The notes beneath the pieces were generated by a model. It was not told where the DNA came from. It did no database searches and saw only the letters and a program-made list of their open reading frames with translations. Both the position numbers and the translations under genes were made by a program. Shown one piece after another: positions 33,072-40,797 of a stretch of 64,000 nt of DNA. This DNA is from an uncultured Lachnospiraceae bacterium (GTDB lineage: Bacteria; Bacillota; Clostridia; Lachnospirales; Lachnospiraceae). The number at the start of each line of letters is the position of its first letter. The stretch's first letter is position 1. The stretch lies in contig CATLGW010000005.1 in the NCBI GenBank assembly GCA_949948715.1, forward strand, positions 21,951 to 85,950. The letters run 5' to 3'.

Positions 33072-33940
33072 GACGTATGGCGCAGGCAAAGCAAAAGTAT
33101 GACAGCATTCCGATACCCGGAGAGCTGTCGGAGAGGGTTATGCAGGAGGTAGAGAAAGCAAATATCCAAAGGAGCGGAAAAAAGAAAAGGATGAGGAGGA
33201 TACAGCGTATGAGAAGAGCGGTTGTGGCAGCGGCGTCAGCGGCGGCGGTCCTGTTTATGGTGGGAGTCAACACCAGTGAGGTTTTTGCAAGGGAAATGAG
33301 TGACGTTCCGGTGCTTGGAGCGATAGCCCGTATCGTTACCTTCCGTTCCTATGATACGGAGACGGAAGATATGAATATTTCCGTGGAAATACCCGGCGTT
33401 GAGATGATCTCGGAAGAATTGTCGGGGCTGGAAGACAAGATAAATGAAGAAATCCACGGTTTCTGTGAGCAGTATGCGGAGGGGGCAGTGGAGAGGGCTG
33501 AGGAATATAAAAAAGCTTTTTTGGAAACCGGAGGCACGCAAGAAGAATGGGCAGAGCACCATATTGCGATCAAGGTATGGTATGAGGTTAAATCCTACAC
33601 GGACCGGTATCTGTCTCTGGCGGTGGCAGGGTCCGAGAACTGGAGCAACGCGTATCATGAGACCAAGTATTATAACCTGGATTTAAGAGAGGGCAAGTGG
33701 GTAACCCTTGAGGATATTTTGGGCGAGGATTACGCCCGGATTGCCGGGAAGAGTATCCTGCAGCAAACGGAGCAGAGAGAGAAGGAGACGGGCTTGGAAT
33801 TTTGGACCGACCAATGGGACGGGGTAGACGAAAGTACTAAGTTTTATATAAACGATGCCGGGAATCCCGTGATCGTGTTTGAAAAATACGAGATAGCGCC
33901 GGGAGCTGCAGGCGAACAGGAATTCGAGATTGTAAAATAA
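33068..33940 (+). CDS. RsiV-like membrane anti-sigma factor (DUF3298)
   Basis: A 290-residue type II membrane protein. The cytosolic N terminus (about 1-50) would bind the sigma factor, one membrane helix (VVAAASAAAVLFMVGV) follows, and the extracellular part (about 75-290) matches the DUF3298/RsiV layout (YYNLDLREGKWVTLEDIL and FYINDAGNPVIVFEKYEIAPGA). In Bacillus subtilis the RsiV outer domain binds lysozyme and is then cleaved, freeing SigV. The ATGA overlap with the sigma gene fits 1:1 synthesis. Lysozyme as ligand here is inferred from the family. Confidence 0.88.
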   Translation: MRRMAQAKQKYDSIPIPGELSERVMQEVEKANIQRSGKKKRMRRIQRMRRAVVAAASAAAVLFMVGVNTSEVFAREMSDVPVLGAIARIVTFRSYDTETEDMNISVEIPGVEMISEELSGLEDKINEEIHGFCEQYAEGAVERAEEYKKAFLETGGTQEEWAEHHIAIKVWYEVKSYTDRYLSLAVAGSENWSNAYHETKYYNLDLREGKWVTLEDILGEDYARIAGKSILQQTEQREKETGLEFWTDQWDGVDESTKFYINDAGNPVIVFEKYEIAPGAAGEQEFEIVK

Positions 33941-33968
33941 TAATTAAGATGAAAAGAGGAATCACAGG

Positions 33969-34550
33969 ATGAAAAAGAGATGGGTATCGGTAATTGCCAC
34001 AGTCATTATGCTGTCGATGACAGGGTGCGGTCAAAAGGAGGGTCAGGAAAGCAGTTCTGGACACAGCAGCCCCGAGCAGGTCCGTGATTCTGCCTTTGAA
34101 ACAGGGCAGATTGAATCTTCCCCGGCGGCCGGAGCGGAAATAAGCACCGGACAGCAGGATCCTGCAAATCCGCCTGCGGCAAATTCGGAGGAAAAGAAGT
34201 GGTATGAGGACAACTTTGCCGTGGACAACGAGGCGGCAGCGGAATACGGAAACCTGATAAAGGAGGCTGTGGCGGAAAAGAATCTCGAAAAACTGGCTGA
34301 TTTGACAGGATTTCCGGTTTACGTAGGTTTTTCCGACGGCGGACTGGTCGTGGAAACGAGGGAGGATTTTATTGCTCTGGGCGGGGAGCGGATTTTTACG
34401 GATGAGATGGTGAGTTCCATAGACGGCGCTGACGTCACAGGACTGATGCCCAGCATGGCTGGCTTCACCATGTATGACGGAGACGGGGCCCCCAATATTA
34501 TTTTCGGTGTGCGGGACGGAAGTCTGGCTATAAGCGGGATAAATTATTAG
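33969..34550 (+). CDS. Small lipoprotein of the sigV operon, unknown function
   Basis: A 193-residue secreted lipoprotein. The signal peptide ends in lipobox MTGC. A Ser/Glu/Pro-rich linker (about 22-75) leads to a compact C-terminal domain (about 80-193) with AVAEKNLEKLADLTGFPVYVGF and late DGAPNIIFGVRDGSLAI. It lies 28 bp after the anti-sigma gene, so it is probably induced with the stress regulon at the cell surface. No known family was recognised. Confidence 0.75.
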   Translation: MKKRWVSVIATVIMLSMTGCGQKEGQESSSGHSSPEQVRDSAFETGQIESSPAAGAEISTGQQDPANPPAANSEEKKWYEDNFAVDNEAAAEYGNLIKEAVAEKNLEKLADLTGFPVYVGFSDGGLVVETREDFIALGGERIFTDEMVSSIDGADVTGLMPSMAGFTMYDGDGAPNIIFGVRDGSLAISGINY

Positions 34551-34561
34551 GGTCTGGAGGG

Positions 34562-34620
34562 GATACGGCAGTTCGGTTTGATGTGCGGCACATTATTCCG
34601 AATTGCCGTATCTGATTTTT
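34562..34620 (+). terminator. Terminator of the sigV operon
   Basis: GATACGGCA-GTTCGG pairs with CCGAAT-TGCCGTATC (15 bp including one G-U) and is followed by GATTTTT. Confidence 0.8.
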
Positions 34621-34658
34621 GTGTGGGAATGGACTGCGGAAAGGTCGAGTTGCACAAT

Positions 34659-34683
34659 AAAACGCGCGGAAACTGCGCGTTTT
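34659..34683. terminator. Second hairpin, bidirectional terminator form
   Basis: AAAACGCGC and GCGCGTTTT flank a 7-nt loop, giving a 9-bp stem with an A tract on one side and a T tract on the other. It insulates carD from the sigV operon. Confidence 0.6.
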
Positions 34684-34714
34684 ACACAAAGTTTATATGG
34701 AACACAAAAATAGA

Positions 34715-34744
34715 CTGACATTTGTCGGTTTATTTTGTTATAAT
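34715..34744 (+). promoter_or_regulatory. Promoter of the CarD-family gene
   Basis: CTGACA, 18-nt spacer, perfect TATAAT. Confidence 0.7.
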
Positions 34745-34824
34745 ATGGATAGAATAGTATTAAAATACAGTGGGGCAATACCGCTTTCACTGTCGGCTGC
34801 TTAGATGCGGAAAGGAATAGTCGA

Positions 34825-35367
34825 GTGTTTGAAAAGGGCGAGTATGTAGTGTGTGGAAACAAAGGGGTGTGCCGGGTGGAGGACATCACTACCTTGAATA
34901 TTTCCGGCGTGGAAAAGGAGCGGGAGTACTATATTCTGAAACCTGTGTATGTGAACGGGAGCACGGTGTATGTGCCGGTGGACGCGGCCGGGGAATCCAT
35001 ACGCCCTGTGCTGAGCAGGGAAGAAGCAAGGGAGTTAATCAGGGTGATACCCGAGATTCCCCTGATCACAATATCCAACGATAAGCTTTTGGAGCAGGAA
35101 TACCGTGTCTGTATGCGGTCCAACAACTGCGAGGAGTGGGTGAGGATTATCAAGACCGTCCACCTGAGGAAGCAAAAGCGCATCGAGGCGGGGAGGAAGG
35201 TGACCGCGGTGGATGCCAAATACTTCCGTCTGGCGGAGGACAGCCTCTACGGAGAGCTGGCGGTGGCCCTGGGAATACCCAAGGAGGAGGTGCAGGACTT
35301 TATCGCCGGCGAAATCTCCGTCTCAGAAAAAACACTTTACATTCCCGGGAAAGAGTACTATAATTAG
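34825..35367 (+). CDS. CarD-family transcription regulator
   Basis: A 180-residue protein. The N-terminal CarD/TRCF RNA-polymerase-interaction domain (about 1-65) begins FEKGEYVVCGNKGVCRVEDI, and a helical C-terminal domain (about 70-180) follows. CarD proteins bind the polymerase beta lobe and stabilise open complexes at promoters. The start is GTG eight bases after AAAGGA. Only about 20 bp separate it from the thrS T-box, so read-through into thrS is possible. Confidence 0.88.
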   Translation: MFEKGEYVVCGNKGVCRVEDITTLNISGVEKEREYYILKPVYVNGSTVYVPVDAAGESIRPVLSREEARELIRVIPEIPLITISNDKLLEQEYRVCMRSNNCEEWVRIIKTVHLRKQKRIEAGRKVTAVDAKYFRLAEDSLYGELAVALGIPKEEVQDFIAGEISVSEKTLYIPGKEYYN

Positions 35368-35385
35368 AAAAAAGTTTCAGGCAAT

Positions 35386-35638
35386 AGAGAAAGCGTTGAT
35401 GAGAACAGTAGGCAGGGGAAGATAACAGAGAGGATTGCCGTTTTCCCGCGGGGAGCGGGGGCGTGCTGGGAGCAATCCTGTCGGAAGCTGTCGAAGACCG
35501 TCTCGGAGTGGCTTTAATACAGCCCGGATGCTCCCGTTACGAGCGAATGAAGGCGGCGGCCGGTTTTTGGGCCGCAAGAAGGGTGGAACCGCGTATATTA
35601 CGTCCCTTGCAAGCAGGATATTGCAAGGGACTTTTTTT
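35386..35638 (+). promoter_or_regulatory. T-box riboswitch controlling thrS
   Basis: The T-box consensus AAGGGTGGAACCGCG is near its 3' end and pairs with the NCCA end of uncharged tRNA. It is followed by a terminator hairpin GTCCCTTGCAA/TTGCAAGGGAC (35602-35631) and seven T. The start region GAGAAAGCGTTGATGAGAACAGTA is typical of stem I. A candidate specifier ACC (Thr) lies at about 35497. Uncharged tRNA-Thr should allow read-through into thrS. Confidence 0.93.
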
Positions 35639-35671
35639 GTGTAAATTTATATCAGAAAGGAAGCGGAGAAT

Positions 35672-37633
35672 ATGAAAATTACCTTGAAGGACGGCTCTGT
35701 GAAGGAGTACGGGGAAGCGAAAAGCGTGTATGAGATCGCACTGGACATCAGCGAGGGACTGGCGAGAGCCGCCTGCTGCGGAAAAGTGGACGGAAAGGCG
35801 GTGGACCTGCGCACGGTGATCGATCAGGACTGCGAGCTGACCATCTGCACGGCGGAGGACGAGGACGGGCTTCGCACTCTGCGCCACACCGCCTCCCATG
35901 TTCTGGCGGAGGCGGTAAAGCACCTGTTCCCCGACGCCAAGGTTACCATCGGTCCCAGCATCGACACGGGATTTTATTATGATTTCGACCACGCGCCTTT
36001 CTCCAGGGAGGATCTGGACGCCCTGGAGGCCGAGATGAAGAAGATTATCAAGAAGGGGGCAAAGCTGGAAAGATTCACCCTCCCCAGGCAGGAGGCCATC
36101 CGGTATATGGAGGAGAGGCAGGAGCCCTATAAGGCGGAGCTGATCCGGGATCTCCCCGAGGACGCCGAGATCTCCTTCTACAGCCAGGGAGATTTCGTGG
36201 ATCTCTGCGCCGGGCCTCATCTGATGAGTACCAAGGGAATCAAGGCCTTTAAGCTGACCTCCTCCTCCATGGCTTATTGGAGGGGAAAGTCGGAGAATGC
36301 CATGCTGCAGCGCATTTACGGCACGGCTTTCCCCAAAAAGGAGCAGCTTGAGGAATATCTGGCATATTGGGAGAATGTGAAGAACCGGGATCACAATAAG
36401 CTGGGCCGGGAGATGGAGCTGTTTACCACGGTGGACGTGGTGGGACAGGGACTGCCCCTGCTGATGCCCAAGGGGGCGAAGATCGTCCAGACCCTGCAGC
36501 GGTGGATCGAGGACCTGGAGGACAACGAGTGGGGTTATGTGCGCACCAAGACGCCCCTGATGGCAAAGAGCGACCTCTACAAGCTCTCCGGCCACTGGGA
36601 TCATTATACGGACGGTATGTTTGTGCTGGGCGATGAGGCGAAGGACAAGGAAGTGCTGGCTCTGCGCCCCATGACCTGTCCCTTCCAGTACTTTGTGTAC
36701 AAGGCGGGACAGCATTCCTACAGGGATTTGCCCCTGCGCTACAGCGAGACCTCCACTCTGTTTCGAAACGAGGACTCCGGCGAGATGCACGGTCTGACGA
36801 GAGTCCGTCAGTTCACCATCTCCGAGGGTCATCTCATCGTGAGGCCGGACCAGATGGTGGAGGAGTTCAAGGGCTGCCTGGCCCTGGCAAAGTATTGCCT
36901 GGGGGTTTTGGGGGTGGGGGAGGATGTGACCTACCGTCTCTCCAAATGGGATCCGAATGACCGTGAAAAATATATCGGTGATCCGGATGTGTGGGAGGAG
37001 ACCCAGGATCATATCCGCAGGATTTTGCAGGAGCTTCAGATTCCCTTCTACGAGGAGGAGGGGGAAGCGGCCTTCTACGGGCCCAAGGTGGATATCCAGG
37101 CCAGGAACGTGTACGGCAAGGAAGACACCATGATCACCATCCAGTGGGACGCGCTCTTGGCGGAGCAGTTTGATATGTACTATATCGATCAGGACGGCGA
37201 GAAGAAGCGGCCCTACATTATCCATCGGACCTCCATGGGCTGCTATGAGCGGACGCTGGCCTGGCTCATCGAGAAATACGAGGGCAAATTCCCCACCTGG
37301 CTGTGTCCCGAGCAGGTGAGAGTGCTGCCCATCTCCGAGAAGTATGCCGACTATGCGGCGCAGGTGGAGGCTTCCCTGAAAAAGAACGGCATTCTGGCGT
37401 CGACGGACAGCCGTTCCGAAAAGATCGGCTTTAAGATCAGAGAGGCCAGGATGGACCGGATTCCCTATATGCTGATCGTGGGCCAGAAGGAGGCGGAGGA
37501 TGGCGTGGTCTCCGTCAGAAGCCGCTTTGCGGGGGATGAGGGGCAGAAGCCTCTGGAGGAGTTTATCGGACAGATCTCTCAGGAGATCCGGACAAAGGAG
37601 ATTCGCAGGGAGCTTCCCCAGGAGAACGCATAG
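35672..37633 (+). CDS. thrS: Threonyl-tRNA synthetase
   Basis: A 653-residue class II synthetase of standard domain order: TGS (1-61), the N2 editing/SAD domain with HTASHVLAEAVKHLFP and a late C-H pair (DLCAGPHL), the catalytic core with class II motifs (RPMTCPFQYFVYK; SETSTLFRNEDSGEMHGLTRVRQF; HRTSMGCYERTLAWLIE), and the C-terminal anticodon-binding domain. The zinc-binding Cys is in MTCPFQ. AGGAAGCGGAG precedes the ATG. It is controlled by the T-box. Confidence 0.98.
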   Translation: MKITLKDGSVKEYGEAKSVYEIALDISEGLARAACCGKVDGKAVDLRTVIDQDCELTICTAEDEDGLRTLRHTASHVLAEAVKHLFPDAKVTIGPSIDTGFYYDFDHAPFSREDLDALEAEMKKIIKKGAKLERFTLPRQEAIRYMEERQEPYKAELIRDLPEDAEISFYSQGDFVDLCAGPHLMSTKGIKAFKLTSSSMAYWRGKSENAMLQRIYGTAFPKKEQLEEYLAYWENVKNRDHNKLGREMELFTTVDVVGQGLPLLMPKGAKIVQTLQRWIEDLEDNEWGYVRTKTPLMAKSDLYKLSGHWDHYTDGMFVLGDEAKDKEVLALRPMTCPFQYFVYKAGQHSYRDLPLRYSETSTLFRNEDSGEMHGLTRVRQFTISEGHLIVRPDQMVEEFKGCLALAKYCLGVLGVGEDVTYRLSKWDPNDREKYIGDPDVWEETQDHIRRILQELQIPFYEEEGEAAFYGPKVDIQARNVYGKEDTMITIQWDALLAEQFDMYYIDQDGEKKRPYIIHRTSMGCYERTLAWLIEKYEGKFPTWLCPEQVRVLPISEKYADYAAQVEASLKKNGILASTDSRSEKIGFKIREARMDRIPYMLIVGQKEAEDGVVSVRSRFAGDEGQKPLEEFIGQISQEIRTKEIRRELPQENA

Positions 37634-37770
37634 GGCGGCAGCCCCGGTAATTTCATAAATTTTAGGATACAGAGCCGTATAAACGCTCCGGGCCCGGGGC
37701 AGACTATCTCTGCACCCTGTCCATACAGGCGCTGCCCTTAAGTGGAACAAGGTGCGGAAGGAGGGCTTGT

Positions 37771-38091
37771 ATGGCTGAATTGAAATGCGCAGTGGAAAAC
37801 TGCAGCTACAACCAGGACTGCCTGTGCTGCAAGGGCGATATCATGGTGGGAGGCAGGCATGCCTGCGAATGTGAGGGAACCTGCTGCGAGAGCTTTGCCA
37901 GACAAAAGGAGGGCATGGACTCTTTCACCAGCTCCCTGTCACACCCCAGCAGAACCATCAGCATCGACTGCGAGGCGGTGAAATGTATCTACAACAGCAA
38001 TTACAAATGTGTGGCTGACCATGTGGACATCAGGGGCTGCGGCGCCTGTGACTGTGAGGAGACAGCCTGTGCGACCTTCAAGGAGCGGTAA
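37771..38091 (+). CDS. Cys-rich protein with two DUF1540 modules
   Basis: A 106-residue protein with two similar Cys-rich modules: about residues 5-45 (CAVENCSYNQDCLCCKGDI ... CESF) and about 67-104 (CEAVKCIYNSNYKCVADHV ... CATF). The pattern matches DUF1540, often found once or twice in small clostridial proteins and probably metal-binding. GAAGGAGG precedes the ATG. The 137 bp between thrS and this gene shows no clear terminator or promoter. Function unknown. Confidence 0.85.
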   Translation: MAELKCAVENCSYNQDCLCCKGDIMVGGRHACECEGTCCESFARQKEGMDSFTSSLSHPSRTISIDCEAVKCIYNSNYKCVADHVDIRGCGACDCEETACATFKER

Positions 38092-38097
38092 GGGGTG

Positions 38098-38130
38098 GGC
38101 AGGACAGTGTGCGGACGCTGTCCTGCCTTT
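38098..38130 (+). terminator. Terminator after the DUF1540 gene
   Basis: GGCAGGACAG pairs with CTGTCCTGCC (10 bp) around a 10-nt loop and ends in a short TTT. Confidence 0.7.
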
Positions 38131-38211
38131 CTCAAAGGGGGCGGCAGGCCTAAACCTCGGGAGGGACGGTCTGAGCTGTTTCAAAACATTGCACAGTTGT
38201 AAAAATAGTGG

Positions 38212-38240
38212 TTGACACGGCTCTATTTTTATGCTAATCT
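38212..38240 (+). promoter_or_regulatory. Promoter of the infC-rpmI-rplT operon
   Basis: TTGACA, 17-nt spacer, TAATCT with a preceding TG (extended -10 like). It gives a leader of about 180 nt before infC. Confidence 0.6.
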
Positions 38241-38246
38241 ATATCA

Positions 38247-38404
38247 GTGTGTGAAGAACACCAATAACAAGCAGAGTATCCACTCTCACCTTGGGGCAAT
38301 CGGGCTGGCAGGGTTGATATCCTTTCTTCCATACAGACTGCACATGGGGGGCTGTATTTGGGTGAAAATGCGATGTGGATAGTTATGCTATCCGCTTTTT
38401 TATT
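38247..38404 (+). promoter_or_regulatory. L20-type autoregulatory leader with terminator
   Basis: The leader ends in a terminator GTGGATAG-TTATG-CTATCCGC followed by TTTTTTATTTTT (38375-38407), just before the infC ribosome site. Attenuation leaders upstream of infC-rpmI-rplT in Firmicutes sense free ribosomal protein L20 and terminate when it is in excess. Position and terminator support the call; the L20-binding structure was not modelled. Confidence 0.75.
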
Positions 38405-38426
38405 TTTCTTATGGAGGTGCAGGAAC

Positions 38427-38933
38427 ATTAGCGATTTAATGATTAACGAACAAATCAGGGACAAAGAGATCCGTCTGGTGGGCGAGGGCGGACAGCAGCT
38501 TGGCATTATGTCCTCCCGGGAGGCAATGAAGCTTGCCGAGGACGCGGGGCTGGATTTGGTGAAGATTGCGCCCACAGCCAATCCTCCCGTCTGCAAGATT
38601 GTCGATTATGGGAAGTACAAGTACGAGCAGCTCCGCAGGGAGAAGGAAGCGAGGAAGAAGCAGCGCACGGTGGAGCTCAAGGAGATCCGGCTGTCACCCA
38701 ATATCGACACCAACGATTTGAACACCAAGATTTCCGCGGCCAGGAAGTTTCTGTCCAAGGGCGACAAAGTGAAAATCACCCTGCGTTTCCGGGGCAGAGA
38801 GATGGCACATATGAATAACAGCAGACATATTCTCGACGATATCGCCGAGAGCCTGTCCGATATCGCCGTTGTGGATAAGCCGCCCAAGGTGGAGGGCAGG
38901 AGCATGACCATGTTTTTAACTGAAAAGCGGTAA
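38427..38933 (+). CDS. infC: Translation initiation factor IF-3 (AUU start)
   Basis: A 168-residue IF-3, which binds 30S subunits and checks the initiator codon. The real start is ATT at 38427: it follows GGAGGTGCAGGAAC at proper spacing and gives (M)SDLMINEQIRDKEIRLV, which aligns with the Bacillus N terminus. The ATG at 38439 lies too far from the ribosome site and the ORF-track start lies inside the leader terminator. A rare AUU start in infC is a known autoregulation device, since IF-3 discriminates against it. The N and C domains (to about 75 and 85-168) are complete. Confidence 0.96.
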   Translation: MSDLMINEQIRDKEIRLVGEGGQQLGIMSSREAMKLAEDAGLDLVKIAPTANPPVCKIVDYGKYKYEQLRREKEARKKQRTVELKEIRLSPNIDTNDLNTKISAARKFLSKGDKVKITLRFRGREMAHMNNSRHILDDIAESLSDIAVVDKPPKVEGRSMTMFLTEKR

Positions 38934-38979
38934 TCGCGTAAGTTAAAATAGACTATGATAAGTTTAGGAGGAAACCGTT

Positions 38980-39177
38980 ATGCCAAAAATGAAGTCAAGC
39001 AAATCAGCAGCTAAGCGTTTCAAATTGACCGGAACCGGTAAGTTAAAGAGAGCGAAAGCGTACAAGAGCCATATTCTGACGAAAAAGAGCACCAAGAGAA
39101 AGCGCAATCTCAGGAAATCGACGATCACTGATGCAACCAATGTAAAGAACATGAAGAAGATTTTACCTTATCTGTAA
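38980..39177 (+). CDS. rpmI: Ribosomal protein L35 (bL35)
   Basis: A 65-residue basic protein starting [21 protein letters not shown], a typical bL35. AGGAGG precedes it. Second gene of the infC operon. Confidence 0.97.
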   Translation: MPKMKSSKSAAKRFKLTGTGKLKRAKAYKSHILTKKSTKRKRNLRKSTITDATNVKNMKKILPYL

Positions 39178-39202
39178 TTTCTGGCAAGGAGGAGAGTAGA
39201 CA

Positions 39203-39559
39203 ATGGCAAGAGTGAAAGGTGGCTTACATGCCAAAAAGAGACATAATAGAGTATTGAAGCTTGCGAAAGGCTACAGAGGAGCCAGAAGTAAGCAGTACAG
39301 AGTGGCCAAGCAGTCTGTTATGAGAGCGCTGACCAGCTCCTATGCGGGCAGGAAGGAGAGGAAGCGTCAGTTCAGAAATCTGTGGATTGCACGTATCAAT
39401 GCGGCGGCCCGTCTCAACGGTTTATCCTACAGCAGATTCATGTACGGCCTGAAGCTGGCGGAGATTGACATCAACAGGAAGATGCTGGCTGAATTGGCGG
39501 TGAATGACGCGGAAGGGTTTAAGACGCTGGCGGAGCTTGCAAAGGCAAAGCTGGCATAA
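39203..39559 (+). CDS. rplT: Ribosomal protein L20 (bL20)
   Basis: A 118-residue 23S rRNA-binding assembly protein. The N-terminal tail [20 protein letters not shown] and the globular C domain ([13 protein letters not shown]) are standard. Free L20 probably represses the operon via the leader. Confidence 0.98.
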   Translation: MARVKGGLHAKKRHNRVLKLAKGYRGARSKQYRVAKQSVMRALTSSYAGRKERKRQFRNLWIARINAAARLNGLSYSRFMYGLKLAEIDINRKMLAELAVNDAEGFKTLAELAKAKLA

Positions 39560-39565
39560 GTGTAG

Positions 39566-39599
39566 AGAGGGAGTGCTGCGGCACTCTCCCTTTTATTTT
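39566..39599 (+). terminator. Terminator of the infC operon
   Basis: GAGGGAGTGC-TGCG-GCACTCTCCC with one bulge or wobble, followed by TTTTATTTT. Confidence 0.8.
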
Positions 39600-39651
39600 C
39601 AGGGAAGCGTCCGGAGATTCCTCCGGGGCTACGGACTTGTGGGAGAATCAG

Positions 39652-40446
39652 ATGATAGGAGACAAGAAGGCAATCTTTTTTGACATAGACGGAACCCTGA
39701 TGGCGGACGCTTTCTCACCAATGCCCGGGAGCGCCGTGGAAGCCGTCAGAAGGGCCAGGGAGAACGGGCACCTGTGCTTTATCGACACGGGGCGCACCTG
39801 GCGGCTGGTGAGAGGAATCTTTGACGGGCAGGCGGAATTTGACGGATATCTGCTGGGATGCGGGACCATGATCCTGTATCAGGGTGAAGTGCTGGCGCAC
39901 AGCAGCTTTTCTCCCGGACTGTCGCAGCGCATCCTGGGCGCGCTGGAGCGGTATCGGATTGACGCCATATTGGAGGGGCCCCGGGAAGTTTTCTGCAGGA
40001 CAGCGGAGGAGATATACTCCGATTATTTCAGGAAGTACGCCGAAAAGTACAGACGGTTGAACTTTCCGGATTATACCGGCGCCGAGGGGGAGTATGACAA
40101 ACTCTTTGCCAGAGGTGACACAGCGGCGGATATGGAGCGGTTTCGGGAGGAGTTTCGGGAGGAGCTGGAATTCATCGACAGGGGAAAAGGCTTTTACGAG
40201 ATTCTGCCCAAGGGCTGTTCCAAGGCCGCGGCTATCCGATTTATCGCGGAACATCTGGGAATTCCCATGGAGAACACGGCTGCCATCGGCGACGGCAACA
40301 ACGACCTTCCGATGTTGGCCTGCGCCCACAGGGCTGTGGCCATGGGCAATTCCACGCCGGAGGTGTTAAGGATGGCGGATTATGTCACGGGCACGGTGGA
40401 GGAAGACGGCATCAGGGACGCTCTGCAGTGGCTGGGCGTTTTGTAG
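39652..40446 (+). CDS. HAD-superfamily phosphatase, Cof type (IIB)
   Basis: A 264-residue cytosolic phosphatase. HAD motif 1 is FFDIDGTL, motif 2 lies in CFIDTGRTW, the motif 3 Lys is in PKGCSKAAAI and motif 4 is IGDGNNDLPML. Cof-type enzymes hydrolyse small sugar phosphates or nucleotides. The start ATG has GGGAGAA just upstream; the track ORF begins five codons earlier at GTG. Confidence 0.92.
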   Translation: MIGDKKAIFFDIDGTLMADAFSPMPGSAVEAVRRARENGHLCFIDTGRTWRLVRGIFDGQAEFDGYLLGCGTMILYQGEVLAHSSFSPGLSQRILGALERYRIDAILEGPREVFCRTAEEIYSDYFRKYAEKYRRLNFPDYTGAEGEYDKLFARGDTAADMERFREEFREELEFIDRGKGFYEILPKGCSKAAAIRFIAEHLGIPMENTAAIGDGNNDLPMLACAHRAVAMGNSTPEVLRMADYVTGTVEEDGIRDALQWLGVL

Positions 40447-40460
40447 GAGGACGGCAGGGG

Positions 40461-40703
40461 ATGAACAAAAATCCGAATCTGATCTTAAAGCTTTTAAGCG
40501 CAAAAAATGAATTTAAGAGGAATCATCCGAAATTTGAGGCCTTTGTCCGCAGGGTGCTCTTAGACGGGAAGGGAATCACGGAGGGCACGGTGGTGGAGAT
40601 CACCGTCACGCGCCCGGGGGAGGAACCCATCACCTCCAATCTGCGGATCAAACAGTCGGATATGGAGCTGGTGGAGGCAATCAGCGAGGCGTACAAAGTT
40701 TAA
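40461..40703 (+). CDS. Small protein of unknown function
   Basis: An 80-residue soluble protein, likely cotranscribed with the HAD gene, whose stop lies 15 bp upstream. The start MNKNPNLILKLLSAK is chosen for the AGGAGG about 10 bp ahead. A helical N-terminal part (KNEFKRNHPKFEAFVRRVL) is followed by a short beta segment (TVVEITVTRPGEEPITSNLRI) and a terminal helix. Not recognised. Confidence 0.75.
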   Translation: MNKNPNLILKLLSAKNEFKRNHPKFEAFVRRVLLDGKGITEGTVVEITVTRPGEEPITSNLRIKQSDMELVEAISEAYKV

Positions 40704-40710
40704 AAATGCA

Positions 40711-40739
40711 TTGAACAACCGATTCTTTTTAGGTATAAT
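40711..40739 (+). promoter_or_regulatory. Promoter of the M60-like protease gene
   Basis: TTGAAC, 17-nt spacer, perfect TATAAT, about 60 bp upstream of the start codon. Confidence 0.8.
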
Positions 40740-40797
40740 TGTAGCAACTATGCTATACAGAATTTTCCATGTTTAATGAGGCAGGGAGGAAGGACAT

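Noticed and set aside
35537-37750. 737-residue minus-strand ORF
   Set aside because: Antisense shadow of thrS, produced by GC-rich codon use.
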